A DNA stretch of 64,000 bases. It comes from Telopea speciosissima. Lineage: Eukaryota > Streptophyta > Magnoliopsida > Proteales > Proteaceae. Below, piece after piece: positions 23,177 through 35,811 of the stretch. The translations under genes were made by a program, and so were the position numbers. The stretch is taken from positions 52,123,878-52,187,877 of the forward strand of contig NC_057926.1 of NCBI RefSeq assembly GCF_018873765.1, in the 5' to 3' direction. Every line of letters starts with the position of its first letter. Positions within the stretch are counted from its first letter, which is position 1. A model generated the notes under the pieces. The model was not told the DNA's origin. It did not search any database and was given only the letters and a program-made list of their open reading frames with translations.

Positions 23177-24236
23177 AGATAAGCATGTTAAACTGTGAAA
23201 ATTGAGAGGTTTAACTTATTACTTGAAGATTCATTACCACATGTATCTTAAGGAAGTATCAGATGGCACAACAAGAACCAAGTAATCCTTCCGGATATCT
23301 AAATATTGCATCGAAAGTTGAAAAGGCTTTAAAGAAATAACCTATCCTTTTACATATTTCTCATGGCCCCCTCCCTCTCCAAGTGTTGGATGACATCAGA
23401 CAATCCCAAGTTACCATTCTAGGTATCAAATCAACGCACTAAAGCACAAAGGTCTCAGGGAATTTGGTTCATAAGTAACTTCTTATATTATTAAGTCCAG
23501 GTCCTCTACTTTTCATTGCCTTTCTTAACAATACCAGTGTCTCCTTTTAGAACCAAAGATGGTTGTTGGGAGATGAAATCAGAAAGTCAGATTCCAGATT
23601 TTTGGCATAGAAGTAAATATGTTTAAGATCCATTCTGCAGAAAGGAGATGAAATGTTTCCAGATTTTTCATGTGTAATCTAGGTGTGGTTCTGTGTCTTG
23701 CATACTTCTCTGCATTAGTATTTACAGAGGAAGCATCCAGATCCTGCATTGATGGAGCTAAAAAGTTAATTAAAGATGAAAAAGAAATAACAGATGAGAT
23801 GGATGTGACAACTGATCAACACCGGTTACAGTAAAAGGATGAAGTGATTTTCACATGATCATAATCATATGCCATCTACATTAGGACTGCAAATGCATGT
23901 TGTGTCGTAAGCACCATTTTCTTGCTATGCATTTGTGATGGAATTTCTAGATCACCTAAGGATTAGGGTTAGAAAACCTCATGTAAATCGAGAATCAGGG
24001 GGATTAGCAACCAAATCAGAACTTTAATGAAATTCAAAAGCAAAATAAAGATAGTTCAGATGGGCAGAATGGCAGATAACCTTGGTCAATTGGTCTATTA
24101 ATCAAGGAGAACAAACCATCAAAATTTGAAAGAAATCACAAAGTCAGATTCAAAGATATGAAAACCTACTTGAATTAGGAAAGTGAAAACCCAAATAGAT
24201 ACCAGTAAAAGAATTAATAACTTCTAAAATCATCAG
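23177..24236. other. no recognisable gene
   Basis: Both strands were read. This is AT-rich intergenic sequence without coding, RNA or element boundaries that I can support. Confidence 0.4.
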
Positions 24237-24360
24237 TCCCTCCAATTCCTCCAATTCATCTCATAGTGGTCGGAAATGACCACCCTATCCCCTGTCCGAA
24301 CATACTGCCCGGGTGGGATCCACTCCCCCCCTATTATAGGAATTGGAGGAATTGTAGGGG
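24237..24360. mobile_element. short MITE-like inverted-repeat element, family A
   Basis: Inverted arms CCCTCCAATTCCTCCAATTC and GAATTGGAGGAATTGTAGGG enclose the core GGAAATGACCACCCTATCCC...GAACATACTGCCCG. The core is homologous to that of 15591-15753. It lies about 340 bp upstream of the second NLR start. Confidence 0.5.
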
Positions 24361-24566
24361 CAGATAAATGGAGACGATAATTTTTTCCATTCTCCACTCT
24401 CCTTCTCTTTCTCTATCAGCCGAATATCTCATTGTCAACTAGGCAACAGATATTCGGTTTCCTTCTCTACTCCTTCCATTATATTGTCATTTTATGTAAG
24501 GTTGGAGCAGTGCTTATATGGTAAGAATAGGTGCTAAGGATTCCCTCTAGGGTTTCCTTTCTCTTG

Positions 24567-24574
24567 TATAAATA
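24567..24574 (+). promoter_or_regulatory. TATA box of the second NLR
   Basis: TATAAATA lies about 130 bp upstream of the ATG at 24706, at a suitable distance for a short 5' leader. It is inferred from sequence and position only. Confidence 0.4.
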
Positions 24575-24705
24575 TTCATTACCGGTTCACTCAATAAGAC
24601 AGTGCAATAACAATCAGTCTATCATTCTGAAACTGTTCTTTTCTCTCTCTCTTACGTCCCTCTCCTCGTATCTCTCCCTTTTACAGGGAACGAAGCTGAT
24701 AAAAA

Positions 24706-27700
24706 ATGGCGAATGTGTTGTCAATTTTTGAGAAACTTTACTCTCTCGTACATGACGAAACTGAATCACTTTCTCAAGTGAGGCCACAAGTGGAGTCGCC
24801 CTGTGAAGAACTCAAGCTGATGATTGGGTATCTGAAGAAATCCGATGAAGTAAGCAACAAAAGCTCTGAGAGGAAAGAATGGAAGGAACAACTGAGGCGG
24901 TTGGCCTCGGAGGTAAAAACCACAATCAATATCTTCTTATACAATGAAGCTCGGAGAGAACGGAATGATGCTGTTACGAAGGCCATTAAGCTGATACAAA
25001 AATACCGTAAGACTCACCAGCTAGGTGGGAAAATTAATCAAATCAATGGAAAGATGAAGGATCATTGGGAAAGAAAGATGAAGTATAAGATTGGAACTTC
25101 AGAGGAATGTAAAGCATCGACCACTCAAGAACACGAAGCTTGGGTTGAGAAAAATTTTCCCTCGTTTTGTGATGATCTGATAGGAATTGAAAACCAAGCT
25201 GGTAAGCTCGCGGAGTTACTCATGAGAGGAGGTCACAGAGGAAGTTTCACCGGTGTCTCAATCACCGGAATGGGGGGGAACTGGCAAAAGCGTTCTTGCC
25301 TGGAATATTTACAATAAAGCTGACGTTATAGGTCACTTCCAATTGAAAGCATGGGTGTATCTGTCACGAGAATTTGCATTGGGAGAAGTTTTGTACTGTA
25401 TCCTGATGCAATTGATACCAAGGAAAGATGAGAGAGAGAGCGATTGGAATTGAAGCAAAAACAAGATGAGAGAGACAAATTGATATTGAAGCCTGATCGT
25501 TGTATGGAAAAACTTTATGATATAAAGGATGCTCTAGAAGAGAAGAACTAACTCATTGTGTTCGATGATATGTGGAGGGACGAAGACTGGGCAAAACTAC
25601 AACTGTACTTACCGGTTAAACAAAATCAAGAATGCAAAGTGTTGGTGACCACTCGCAATGATGATGTTCCGATGAAACTTCAGCAAATTGCTCCTCCACA
25701 TAAGGTAAAACTTTTGGACAAAGTAAAGAGTTTGGATCTTTTCTTAAAGGTGGTCTGCCAATCCTCAGACGGTATGGAAGCAAGTCTTAGCAAGGGGCAG
25801 ATGAAGGTTCTGATGAAGAAAATTGTATCCAAGTGTGGTGGGTTGACCCAAGCTATTGCGGACTTGGGATATTTTTTATCGAAAGAAGAGACAACTTGTC
25901 ATGGATGGAATAACCTGTTGGATAGTCTGAGTTGGAAACACAAGAGCTTGAGAACAAGATGAGAGAGACAGATTGATATTGAAGTCTGATCGTTGGATGG
26001 AAAAGTTTTCTGATATAAAGGATGCTCTGGAAGAGAAGAACTATCTCATTGTGTTCGATGATATGTGGAGGGACGAAGACTGGGCAAAACTGCAACTGTA
26101 CTTACTGGTTAAACAAAATCAGGAATGCAAAGTGTTTGTGACCACTCACAATGATGATGTTCCGAAGAAACTTCAGCGAATTGTTCCTCCACATAAGGTA
26201 AAACTTTTGGACGAAGTAAAGAGTTTGGATCTTTTCTTAAAGGTGGTCTGCCAATCCTCAGACTGTATGGAAGCAAGTCTCAACAAGGGGCAGATGAAGG
26301 TTCTGACGAAGAAAATCGTATCCAAGTGTGGTGGGTTGACCCAAGCTATTGCGGACTTGGGATATCTTTTATCGAAAGAAGAGACAACTTGTCATGGATG
26401 GAGTAACCTGTTGGATAGTCTTAGCTGGAAACATAAGAGCCTGAGAACAAGATGAGAGAGATAGATTGATATTGAAGCCTGATCATTGGATGGAAAAGTT
26501 TTCTGATATAAACGATGCTTTGGAAGAGAAGAACTATCTCATTGTGTTCGATGATATGTGGAGGGACGAAGACTGGGCAAAACTGCAACTGTACTTACCG
26601 GTTAAACAAAATCAGGAATGCAAAGTGTTGGTGACCACTCGCAATGATGATGTTTCGAAGAAACTTCAGCGAATTGCTCCTCCACATAAGGTAAAACTTT
26701 TGGATGAAGTAAAGAGTTTGGATCTTTTCTTAAAGGTGGTCTGCCAATCCTCAGACGGTATGGAAGCAAGTCTTAACAAGGGGCAAATGAAGGTTCTGAC
26801 GAAGAAAATCGTATCCAAGTGTGGTGGGTTGACCCAAGCTATTGCGGACTTGGGATATTTTTTATCAAAAGAAGAGACAACTTGTCATGGATGGAGTAAC
26901 CCTGTTGGCTAGTCTGAGCTGGAAACACAAGAGCCTGAGAACAAGATGAGAGAGACAGATTGATATTGAAGCCTGATCGTTGGATGGAAAAGCTTTCTGA
27001 TATAAAGGATGCTCTAGAAGAGAAGAACTATCTCATTATGTTCGATGATATGTGGAGGGACGAAGACTGGGCGAAACTGCAACTGTACTTACTGGTTAAA
27101 CAAAATCAGGAATGCAAAGTGTTGGTGACCACTCGCAATGATGATGTTCCGATGAAACTTCAGCGAATTGCTCCTCCAAATAAGGTAAAACTTTTGGACT
27201 AAGTAAAGAGTTTGGATATTTTCTTAAAGGTGGTCTAACAATCCTCAGATGGTATGAAAGCAAGTCTCAACAAGGGGCAGATGAAGGTTCTGACGAAGAA
27301 AATTGTATCCAAGTGTGGTGGGTTGACCCAAGCTATTGCGGACTTGGGATATTTTTTATCGAAAGAAGAGACAACCTGTCATGGATGGAGAAACCTGTTG
27401 GATAGTCTGAGCTGGAAACACAAGCGCCTGAGAACAAGATAAGAGAGACAGATTGATATTGAAGCCTGATCGTTGAATGGAAAAACTTTCTGATGTAAAG
27501 GATGCTCTGAAAGAGAAGAACTATCTTATTGTGTTCGATGATATGTGGAGGGATGAAGACTGGGTGAAACTGCAACTGTACTTACCGGTTAAACAAAATC
27601 AGGAATGCAAAGTGTTGGTGACCACTCGCAATGATGATGTTCCGAAGAAACTTCAGCGAATTGCTCCTCCACATAAGGTAAAACTTTTGGACGAAGTAAA

Positions 27701-28941
27701 GAGTTTGGATATTTTCTTAAAGGTGGTCTGCCAATCCTCAGACGGTATGAAAGTAAGTCTCAACAAGGGGCAGATGAAGGTTCTGACTAAGAAAATCGTA
27801 TCCAAGTGTGGTGGGTTGACCCAAGCTATTGCGGACTTGGGATATTTTTTATCGAAAGAAGAGACAACTTGTCATGGATGGAGTAACCTGTTGGATAGTC
27901 TGAGCTGGAAACATAAGAGCCTGAGAAAGTGTAGATAGTTAGTATCACTAAGCTATACTGATTTAACTTTTGAGTCGAAGGATTGTTTTCTTTACTTTAG
28001 GCGTTTCCCATAAAAGGTGTTTATGGATAGGGAAAGACTGATTAGGCTCTAGGTTAGTGAGGAGGGAATTCTGAAACCTGATGAGCTATTGAGCATGGAA
28101 AAGGTGGCGGAAACATGCTTTGACGAGTTGTTGACGAAGAACCTGATCCTAGTTGCCGATTGGAAATCCAATGGGTTACCATATTATGGTGTTCATCCTC
28201 TCCTCTTGGATGTGGCAGCTAGTATCAGTTGCCAAGGAAGGTAAGATTTTTAATATCCTCACTTCAGAAGTACCCTTGGACTGTTCTCCCTGTATAGCCC
28301 TCCACGGTTATCAAACTGAGAACATGGCTGCTTCATCGGACCTACTTTTCTTGGGTTCGAATTTTCCCCGGTCGTTACTCTCCTTCACTGGTATGTTGTT
28401 CAAGCTTTCTCGTCGATTTCGCATTTTGGATCTAGAGGGTGCCCCAGGTCTGAAATGTTTACCAAAGGAGATAGGGGATCTCCTTTTACTCAGATACTTG
28501 AGTGTATGTCGTACAGAATTGAAAACTCTCTCAGTTTGGGTTGGAAATTTGAGTAATCTTCGAACTTTGAATCTGTACAAAACAAAGATTTTAACTCTCC
28601 CAGTTGAAATCTTTAAATTGTACCAGTTAAGGCATCTTCTATGCTTTAATAGGAAGGCCAATTTGTTCGTACCTGAAGATTTCATCGTCCAGAGTTCGAC
28701 TAGTGCTCTTGGTCTTCCATTTTTCCTAACTTCTCCTCCTAGAAGCATCGACCAACTAAGGAATCTACAGGTATTGTGGTTTCATACATGGAGTTGGATA
28801 GGAGAGGGTAGCCTTGAAAGTTTGACTAATATTAGGAAATTGGTTTTAACAGGAGTTAAAGGACACCATGAAGATGAATCTATATTGGCCATGGGAATGT
28901 CTAGAGATGGTCAGTATCCTACATATTTTTCAGTCTTCTAA
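24706..28941 (+). pseudogene. CC-NB-ARC-LRR gene with amplified NB-ARC segment, pseudogene
   Basis: This is a paralogue of the NLR at 16942. The CC domain starts at ATG 24706 (MANVLSIFEKLYSLV). The P-loop is GMGGTGKSVLAWNIYN, but a seventh G in a G run (25272-25278) shifts the frame inside it. RNBS-A-like KAWVYLSREF follows, then a stop at 25451. Five tandem 493-bp copies of the kinase-2 to GLPL segment come next (25463-27928). Winged-helix sequence (DCFLYFRRFP, about 27985) follows with further stops, then LRRs from about 28410. The LRR end is lost: after 28868 the sequence jumps to what lies downstream in the paralogue. It cannot encode a full NLR. The repeat units are very similar to each other, so the amplification looks recent. 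Confidence 0.85.
25463..27928 (+). repeat. five tandem 493-bp copies of NB-ARC kinase-2 to GLPL segment
   Basis: Units start at 25463, 25956, 26449, 26943 and 27436, each with AAGAT(G/A)AGAGAGA. Lengths are 493, 493, 494, 493 and about 492 bp. Each encodes ILKPDRWMEKL, kinase-2 LIVFDDMW, RNBS-B CKVLVTTRN and a GLPL-position CGGLTQAIADLG, then ends in a stop just before the next unit. Since 493 is not a multiple of three, the frame changes at every junction. The paralogue at 17690-18110 has this segment once. Units differ by only a few bases by eye. Confidence 0.9.
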
Positions 28942-29084
28942 TATATTATTAGCTAATGGTATTGCCAAATGTTGTGGGATTTTGATTACATGAATGTCTG
29001 TCTTATTTGTGTGGTTTACTTGAATCTATCAAATATTATGATGTTGTAATTAAAGTCTTAAAAGAGTCCAAACAATGGCTTGTG

Positions 29085-31260
29085 GTATTTCTTATTGATT
29101 ACCGTAATATAAAGTGTGATCCTTTAGCCCCCAAAAATGTTGTATTTAGTTATCCACTTGCCTTTCGGTTTTTTGTATCTAATCCTGGATGTATATCATG
29201 TTCATCAATACAAACCCTTTTCTTGAACAATAACCAATAGTCTTCCTCTGATAAAACTCGGAGATTAAGAGTGTGGATTGGGTTCATCATGGATGCAACT
29301 TTTTCACTCCTAGTAGTTACAACTTACAATAACCCTGCATCCATTGTCTGCAACTAGGAATGGAGCTCGCAAGGTATTCCAAGCAGTACTGTTTTGATTG
29401 CATACATAATCCAAAACAAGTACAAATTTCTTCCCTCTAAGTATGCTCTGAAGCTCACACTGAAGTGGTTGTTCTATGAACTCGAGCCCACTATGATTCA
29501 GAGTTATAGACTCTAGAATCACATTGGTTAAACTTATAACATCAAAAGCATTTGAAACAGAGACCCAAGCTCTTTATGTCAAAATGCTTTTTCTACATTT
29601 AGATCATTATAAACAAGTTGAGCTAGAGTTGTCTTTCCAAACCCTTTATCGCCAACAATGGCGATGATGGGAACTATAAATCGAATTCATTCAAAGTCGA
29701 TATCTTTATAATGTCATTTGCATCTTCCATCCTACCATGAAGACTAGAGACATCAATGGTGGAGCCAGAATTAGTACTCATGAATGAACCACTCTGTAGC
29801 CTCCTTTCCAATACTTGATGCCTCCTAAGGCCTGAACCCATGCCCAACTAGAAATTAAATCAGTGTAAGCAAATCTAACTTGATACTTAATCCATGGCTG
29901 GCTCTCTCTCTCTCTCTCTATATGTATATATATATATATATACTTACTTATATACATATAGGGTTGGTTTAGGTCGGGCTTAGACTGAGGCCTCAGCCCA
30001 GGCTTGGCGCCGCCTGGGCTCGGGCCAGAAAACTGAACCTTAGACTAGCCTGTAGACTGAAAAGCCTGGCTAGGCCCTGATTTTTGCAGGTGGGCTTTGG
30101 GCCAACTCTAACTCAGACTCAGCAGGACAAAATTGTGAAGAGTTCTGTAGGGGCAAGATCCTAACCATTTGTGCAATTGTGCCACAAAAGAGCTTTTGAT
30201 GATCATATAGCTATGGTGGTACTTAGCACCCAAGCATTAAAGTTTCTACAAAATGAATAAGCCTAGTTCTGAATGACCCATTATCCATTCAATAATCCAT
30301 TATAAAACCTTCTTTACTAGAAGCTTTTTTCTTTTCTTTTTTTGATGGATTCTTTACTAGAAGCTATATGGAATAATGCATGAAATTTTTTTTTTAAGAG
30401 ATAGGAAACCAGCGATCTTGTCAAAACTATATTCTGTTATCTTAATGCGTTGCCAAAAAAAAAATAAAAAATCTTGGGTTCTTTTATTATGCTTAGGATA
30501 AAGTTTTCCTTCACCCACCATCCTAGGGTTTGCAAACCCTTCCTAGGGTTTTAGTATGGTCCAGAATATCCTCCCAATACCATTCCCGTCCTCTCACACC
30601 CTTCGGTGAATGTGATCCAAGAAGCAATGGGAGATAGGTATCTCAATTCATTCATGACATCCACATGGAAGAGGTTGTGCTCTACGAAAGAGGCAATGCA
30701 CTCGCTGCTACAGAAGCATTGCTCCTCTACCTTCCTTTCTTTAACCCAGCAACTACAAACAGAGGCGCAATTTTTTTTTCTTTTTGCCCCAACTTATGTC
30801 AATGCTCCTATGTATCTATCTCTCTCCTCCCATTTAAAAAGACATGTCTACCCTTTGTTTGGGGGAGGAGAGAGATAATCATAGGGATTGTTGGCGTACA
30901 CCACGCTTTCGGATAAAGTTCATTTTCCCCAGAAATATAAGCCATTCGGTTTCAAATTCCTTATTACAGAAGCTACCACTGATGATTATCAAGGTTATCA
31001 GATGGGGGATCTCCTATTCAAATATGTGATGGTAGTTTCGAGAAACTTTCGACCGTCTAACTAGTACAACATGACAGGCTTCAATTCTCTTAGTTATTTC
31101 TCAATTTGTGGTTGTCTATATGGATCATGGTCTTGTAGAGAGTCCTCAATAATCAAAGAGACAAGGACTGTACCCAAGTTTGCAGGGAGCAAAGAAACAT
31201 GGATGGACAAGCGTAGAAATGTAGTTGGACTGTTAAGAAGTTACAATGTGGCAAATGTAA
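29085..31260. repeat. segmental duplication, copy B
   Basis: The block repeats 20090-22560 in the same order. It includes the minus-strand NB-ARC fragment, a (CT)n/(AT)n tract at about 29901-29942, the GGTCGGGCT-type repeat (29965-30130) and the tail to about 31260. Small insertions such as the T-rich stretch near 30325-30350 distinguish it. Confidence 0.75.
29215..29705 (-). pseudogene. NB-ARC fragment (RGA-like), duplicate copy
   Basis: On the minus strand a P-loop-like GDKGFGKTTLAQLVYND (about 29650) is followed by a block with kinase-2-like FVLVLDYV and an RNBS-B-like stretch near 29310. It is more eroded than the copy at 20340-20960, and the GLPL part is missing. It is a duplicate that came with the segmental duplication. 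Confidence 0.7.
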
Positions 31261-31589
31261 GGTTCATGACTAATCCCATCTATGTTGATGCCCTTGCGTA
31301 TACTCTCATTGACCCCAACGCTGGTGCAAGGGCCACGCGACCAGACAATGATCTCTTGCCCTTTTATTTTATGAGAAAATGAAGCACAGGATACCAACAT
31401 ATAGATTCTTGTGCATGACCTCTCATATTCCATCCACGGGTCCCATATCTAGCTAGACCCTGCTTTAGCCAAATCATCAGCCACCCTTCTTTCCTCAAAT
31501 AAATGTTCATCCTTATTGGATGATTCGTCTCCCTCCACTCCTATTGTAGCAAAAATACAGCCTAATATCATATGAAAATGAACTCCTGG
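31261..31589. other. intergenic, common dispersed repeat
   Basis: The segment around 31300-31370 (CGCTGGTGCAAGGGCCACG) resembles 50630-50690, so it is a dispersed repeat. No gene is seen. Confidence 0.4.
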
Positions 31590-33749
31590 CTTTAATTATT
31601 TTTACATTTTTTTTCAATAAAATTTACTTTTTCTACCAAGATCTGCAAATATTAAAACCAAAGTTACTAGTCATGCGAACATCTTTGCTTCTTCTTATAG
31701 ATTCTAATTTCTTTTCAAAATTTTTACAAAAGAAAATCTTTCCAAAATTCCATTCCCTAATCCATCATACCATATCGATTAATGGAGGTGTAGACTGCGT
31801 TTGGTTGTGTAAATCGACCGAACATCATTCTGTTGGACCATGATTCTGAATTTTTTAAACCGTTTGGTATCCTAATTCCAACGGACGACAAGAATTATGT
31901 AATTCTACATTTTACACTATATTAGATCATTCATCCGAGTTCACCTTTATAGGAGAACTCAGATTTGGATTACAAATTACAGCCTAGGTATAAATAGGAT
32001 AATCCAAGAGGATCATACCTATGTGCCCTAAATCGAAAAACACGGCTATCGCGACTTGCGTTCTCTCGCGATCGAGAAGAGAAGGGTGAAGCAGGAGTGT
32101 CTCGCGAAGGGAAGAAGAGAGCAAGATCAGATCTCACTCTCGGACTCTATACCTCCCTCTCTCTGCTACCATTCGAAAGAATAGGAGTGTCTCTCGATTC
32201 TCTCGCTCCCTGGGTATGTCGTTCCTAAATCTCATTGTTCTTTTCATCTCTCTCTGTCGGATTCTGTCACTCCCTCTCTCGCTATTTCATACCCATTTTG
32301 CATCTGTGCTCTCTCTTTCTCTCTGTTTCTCGTCCTAGAACATGGAGTTTGCAGTTTGTATTTTTGTTTTTAGGGTTTTAGTTCTAATTTGGGTGTTCTT
32401 CTTTCAAGTGTAAACCGAAGATTTGTCTAGGGTTCTGTTCGGGTGAGTTTTACACCTGGATTTTTGATTTAGTCTTTAATTCGTTTTTGCCTTTGTACAT
32501 CCAATCTTAAGTGGCGTCTACATGATTTGAACCAAAATATGCTAGAAATTCAAAAACAGTGATTTTTTCACCTTCCTTTGTAATACACGCCATTCAATGC
32601 TTTCACAACCAACAAACAACTCCTTCATGAGATGGATGTGCTCTCCTTCATTCAAACGTACATGTTCCCATTGTGAAAAATAGATTGTAGTTTATTAATC
32701 GAACAAGAAAAATGCGAACAGTTAGACACATTCAAAAAAATAATTAAAAAAACAAAACAAGCAGTAGGACCACCTTCCCCTAAACACACACCAACAACAC
32801 AAGCAGAGAGAGGGAGAATGACCTCCATTGAGCCAAATGACCAAATGTTTGGATTCGGAAGATGAACGACTTAGTGAGCCAATAGAAGAGAGCTCCAGAG
32901 ACTTTATTAACAGAGACATAGGCGAGTACTACTGCTTTACACATACCCATGCCCATGGCCATAGAAGTCCAAGACTCCCAAGTAGTATTAGTAGAAAAAG
33001 ACCGGACGAAGAAGCGAGTGAGTGATGGGTATACACCACCAACCAGCCTAGATGCTAACTAGTAGTAGCCAAGTCTGTCTTAGTGTAAAATGCTCTATTT
33101 TCGATTAAATAAATAGCACATAGGGAGAGAGAGAGTTTGGGGTATTTTCAATTTTTTTTTAAATTATAAATAGAATTTCTCTTTATTTCTTTTAATGGTG
33201 AAAAGGGTCACATGGTCTTCCCACCCCACGCCCTTGTTTCGATCCTTGAATCCTCCATTAATTCCTCTTATATTTATTTGCTTGTGGATTTGACTACCTT
33301 GCCCCTAGCTAGCTTGGGAACTACTCTCTCTCTCTCTCTCTTTGTCTTTTTTTAGTTCACCGAGTTGTATTCGTAATTGCATAGATTGATGCTTCGGTAC
33401 CCATGCCCTCATGCTTCAGTAACTTCCGGTCAAGTGGTTATTGTAGGCATAAATCTGTCAAAACCAGGTCCAAATACTTGTCCATTTAGTGTTTATTCGT
33501 ATTTTTCCTGAATTTTTTTAGGTACTTGGAATGCTTTTACCGGAGTTGCTAAAATTGCAAGCGAATTAGAAATTTATTAGATTTAAGTTTCAGGTCGAAA
33601 ATTAGAAAGCAAGTCTTTTAGTAACTTTCTTGGATTCAGTTACTTTCTATATTCTTTTCTTCTACCTTGTATGCATTGTTAATTTACATTGTTTAGTATT
33701 TCTCTTATATGTACAATAGTTTTTTCATTAGTCAAGCACAACAGATTTA

Positions 33750-34710
33750 ATGGCTACAGAGGAAGGTTCCAAGAAGTCACGTGATATTGCAACATGGCCC
33801 AGTGAAGTCTCTTACTTCATGATGGAACTTCTCATAGAACAGCATAAAAGTGGAAAAACTGGAGACAATGGTTTGAGGAGGGAACAATGGCAGGAGATAG
33901 CAAATGCCATAAAAATTAAGCATGGCATGGTATATGACGGGAACAAACTCGGAATCATTATAGAGTTTGGAAAGCAAGGGTGAAATCTTTGTGTGACTTA
34001 CAAAAGAATAGTGGGATGGGCTGGAATCCAGTGAGGAGAGGTTGAAGCACCACAACACGTGTGGAATGAGTTCAAAGTAATAATCTTTCTCTTTCAAGAA
34101 TGTATTTACAACTATTATATGACAATACATATATTACAATATATTTTAATTGATTGTGAAAAAAAGAGAAGTATTGGCGATCCACGTAAAGTGCTTCCCA
34201 TCCATATGGTCCTTGCGATTTTAGGAAATGAGATAGCAACGGAGAAGATGCTATGCACCCGTGACTATGTTCACAATGACCATATGGTTCAATCTCCAAG
34301 TATGGATGACAATGTGGTTGACACTTCCTTTCCATATGAAGATGTTCATTCCACTCCCATTGCTAGTGGCGTCGTGATCGTGGGAGTGGCGTCGTGCCGT
34401 GGGCGGCCGCATGCGAGATGTCCTCGGTAAAGAGAAGAAAAAGAAAGGGGTGCTGAAAAAATTGCAAGTCCTTTGAAAAGAATAGTCTGCCATAGATAAC
34501 CTAGTCAACAAAAACATCACACGGACCGAACTTGCACAAAGTGTAGCGATGCGATTGATAAGGTTGATGGCATTGATGGCTTACTGAAAGTCCAAGCAAA
34601 AATAGCTTTAATGAAAGACAAGGGCGTGGCTAGTCTTTTCTTGATCGCAAGTGACGAAGACAAGTCGAAATTCATACAACATATTTGTCAAGTGAACCGG
34701 AACAGTTGAA
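33750..34710 (+). pseudogene. Myb/SANT-like protein, Harbinger ORF1 type, broken
   Basis: The start MATEEGSKKSRDIATWPSEV is followed by LLIEQHKSGKTGDNGLRREQW, a Myb/SANT-like (Myb_DNA-bind_3) trihelix pattern. A frame change near 33960 leads to VKSLCDLQ and SGMGWNPVRRG, then HVWNEFK. Later pieces are an ATG-loop-like ILGNEIATEKML (about 34210) and a C-terminal helix GIDGLLKVQAKIALMKDKG (about 34570-34640). This order matches plant Myb/SANT-like proteins that occur alone and as ORF1 of PIF/Harbinger elements, where they help bind transposon ends. It appears to be a decayed copy. An intron near 34085-34160 is possible. Confidence 0.6.
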
Positions 34711-35811
34711 GATGTGGTTAGATCCATAGTTTTAAGCATGAACTAATTGAATGGATGTTTTTATGTTTATATTTTGTTGGATAGATGTTTGGTTTAGCTT
34801 TGGAGCCATAGATGTTTGTTTGGTTTAGCTTTGTTTTGGATGGTTTAGCTTAGTTTTAAACAGTTGAAGATGTTTATGTTTTGTTGGATAGATCCATTTC
34901 ATCTTATACTTGCTGGCCTTTGCATTTAGACTAATTTCACCTCATACTTATGGATGCAATTTTGTTGTTTTAATTATATTTTCGTGAATTTTGTTATAAG
35001 ATATAGCTTCTGTGGTTTAATGGGCATTCCATTAAATTGTGGTAATTTACAGCTCACTAAGTTTGGATGCATTGAAACTTGGTATATGTTCAGTTTTTGG
35101 TCCATGTTAGTTCGTCTACCCACACTTTTCTATATTAAGAAGGGTCATAGATAAGCCACACTTTTCTGTATTAAAGATGTGTTTTAGAATATTTCTCTGC
35201 AGGTATGGATTTTCGGTGATCTGTCTCTGGTGACATTGCTAGAATTGTTTTTCAAATACTTTGGAATTTCTATGCATACTATATTAATTTTTAACTTTTT
35301 GGGATGAGTTTGAAGGTTCTATTTTCATGGATCCAATATCTTCAAAATAGAATCTAAACATTAATGGAGATTTCTTCAACAGATAGTAGGAATTAATGAG
35401 TCATTGAAACCTTGTCTCCTATTTCCCCATTTTACTTATTCTATGATTTTGAGGTGGAGCCCAACTGTATGGTCACTCTCTGTCCTTCTCTCTTTTCTCT
35501 CTCTTTTGGGTTTCTTGGGCAACTCATGCCGTGCTTTGTACATGTGGGCTGTTGTGTTTCAAAATGAATACTCATATGGAAGTAGACGACCAAATGTGAA
35601 GACTAGGGAAGACAGATACTCTTCTCTCCTCCCATGTACTTTCACTGTAATTTACCAAACTTTAACGGCACATCATTTTATAGTCATCTGTAATCCATTA
35701 ACTCATTACATTTCCCAAAAAATGCCCATTTTTTTAATTGTTACAATCTCATGCACTGATTCTAGCGTCGAAGGCCATCAAGATCTAGTGGGACATTGAT
35801 CAACTGGCTAG

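Noticed and set aside
25463-27928. Satellite DNA or CRISPR-like array
   Set aside because: The units are direct tandem copies of NB-ARC coding sequence with no spacers, and this is a plant genome.
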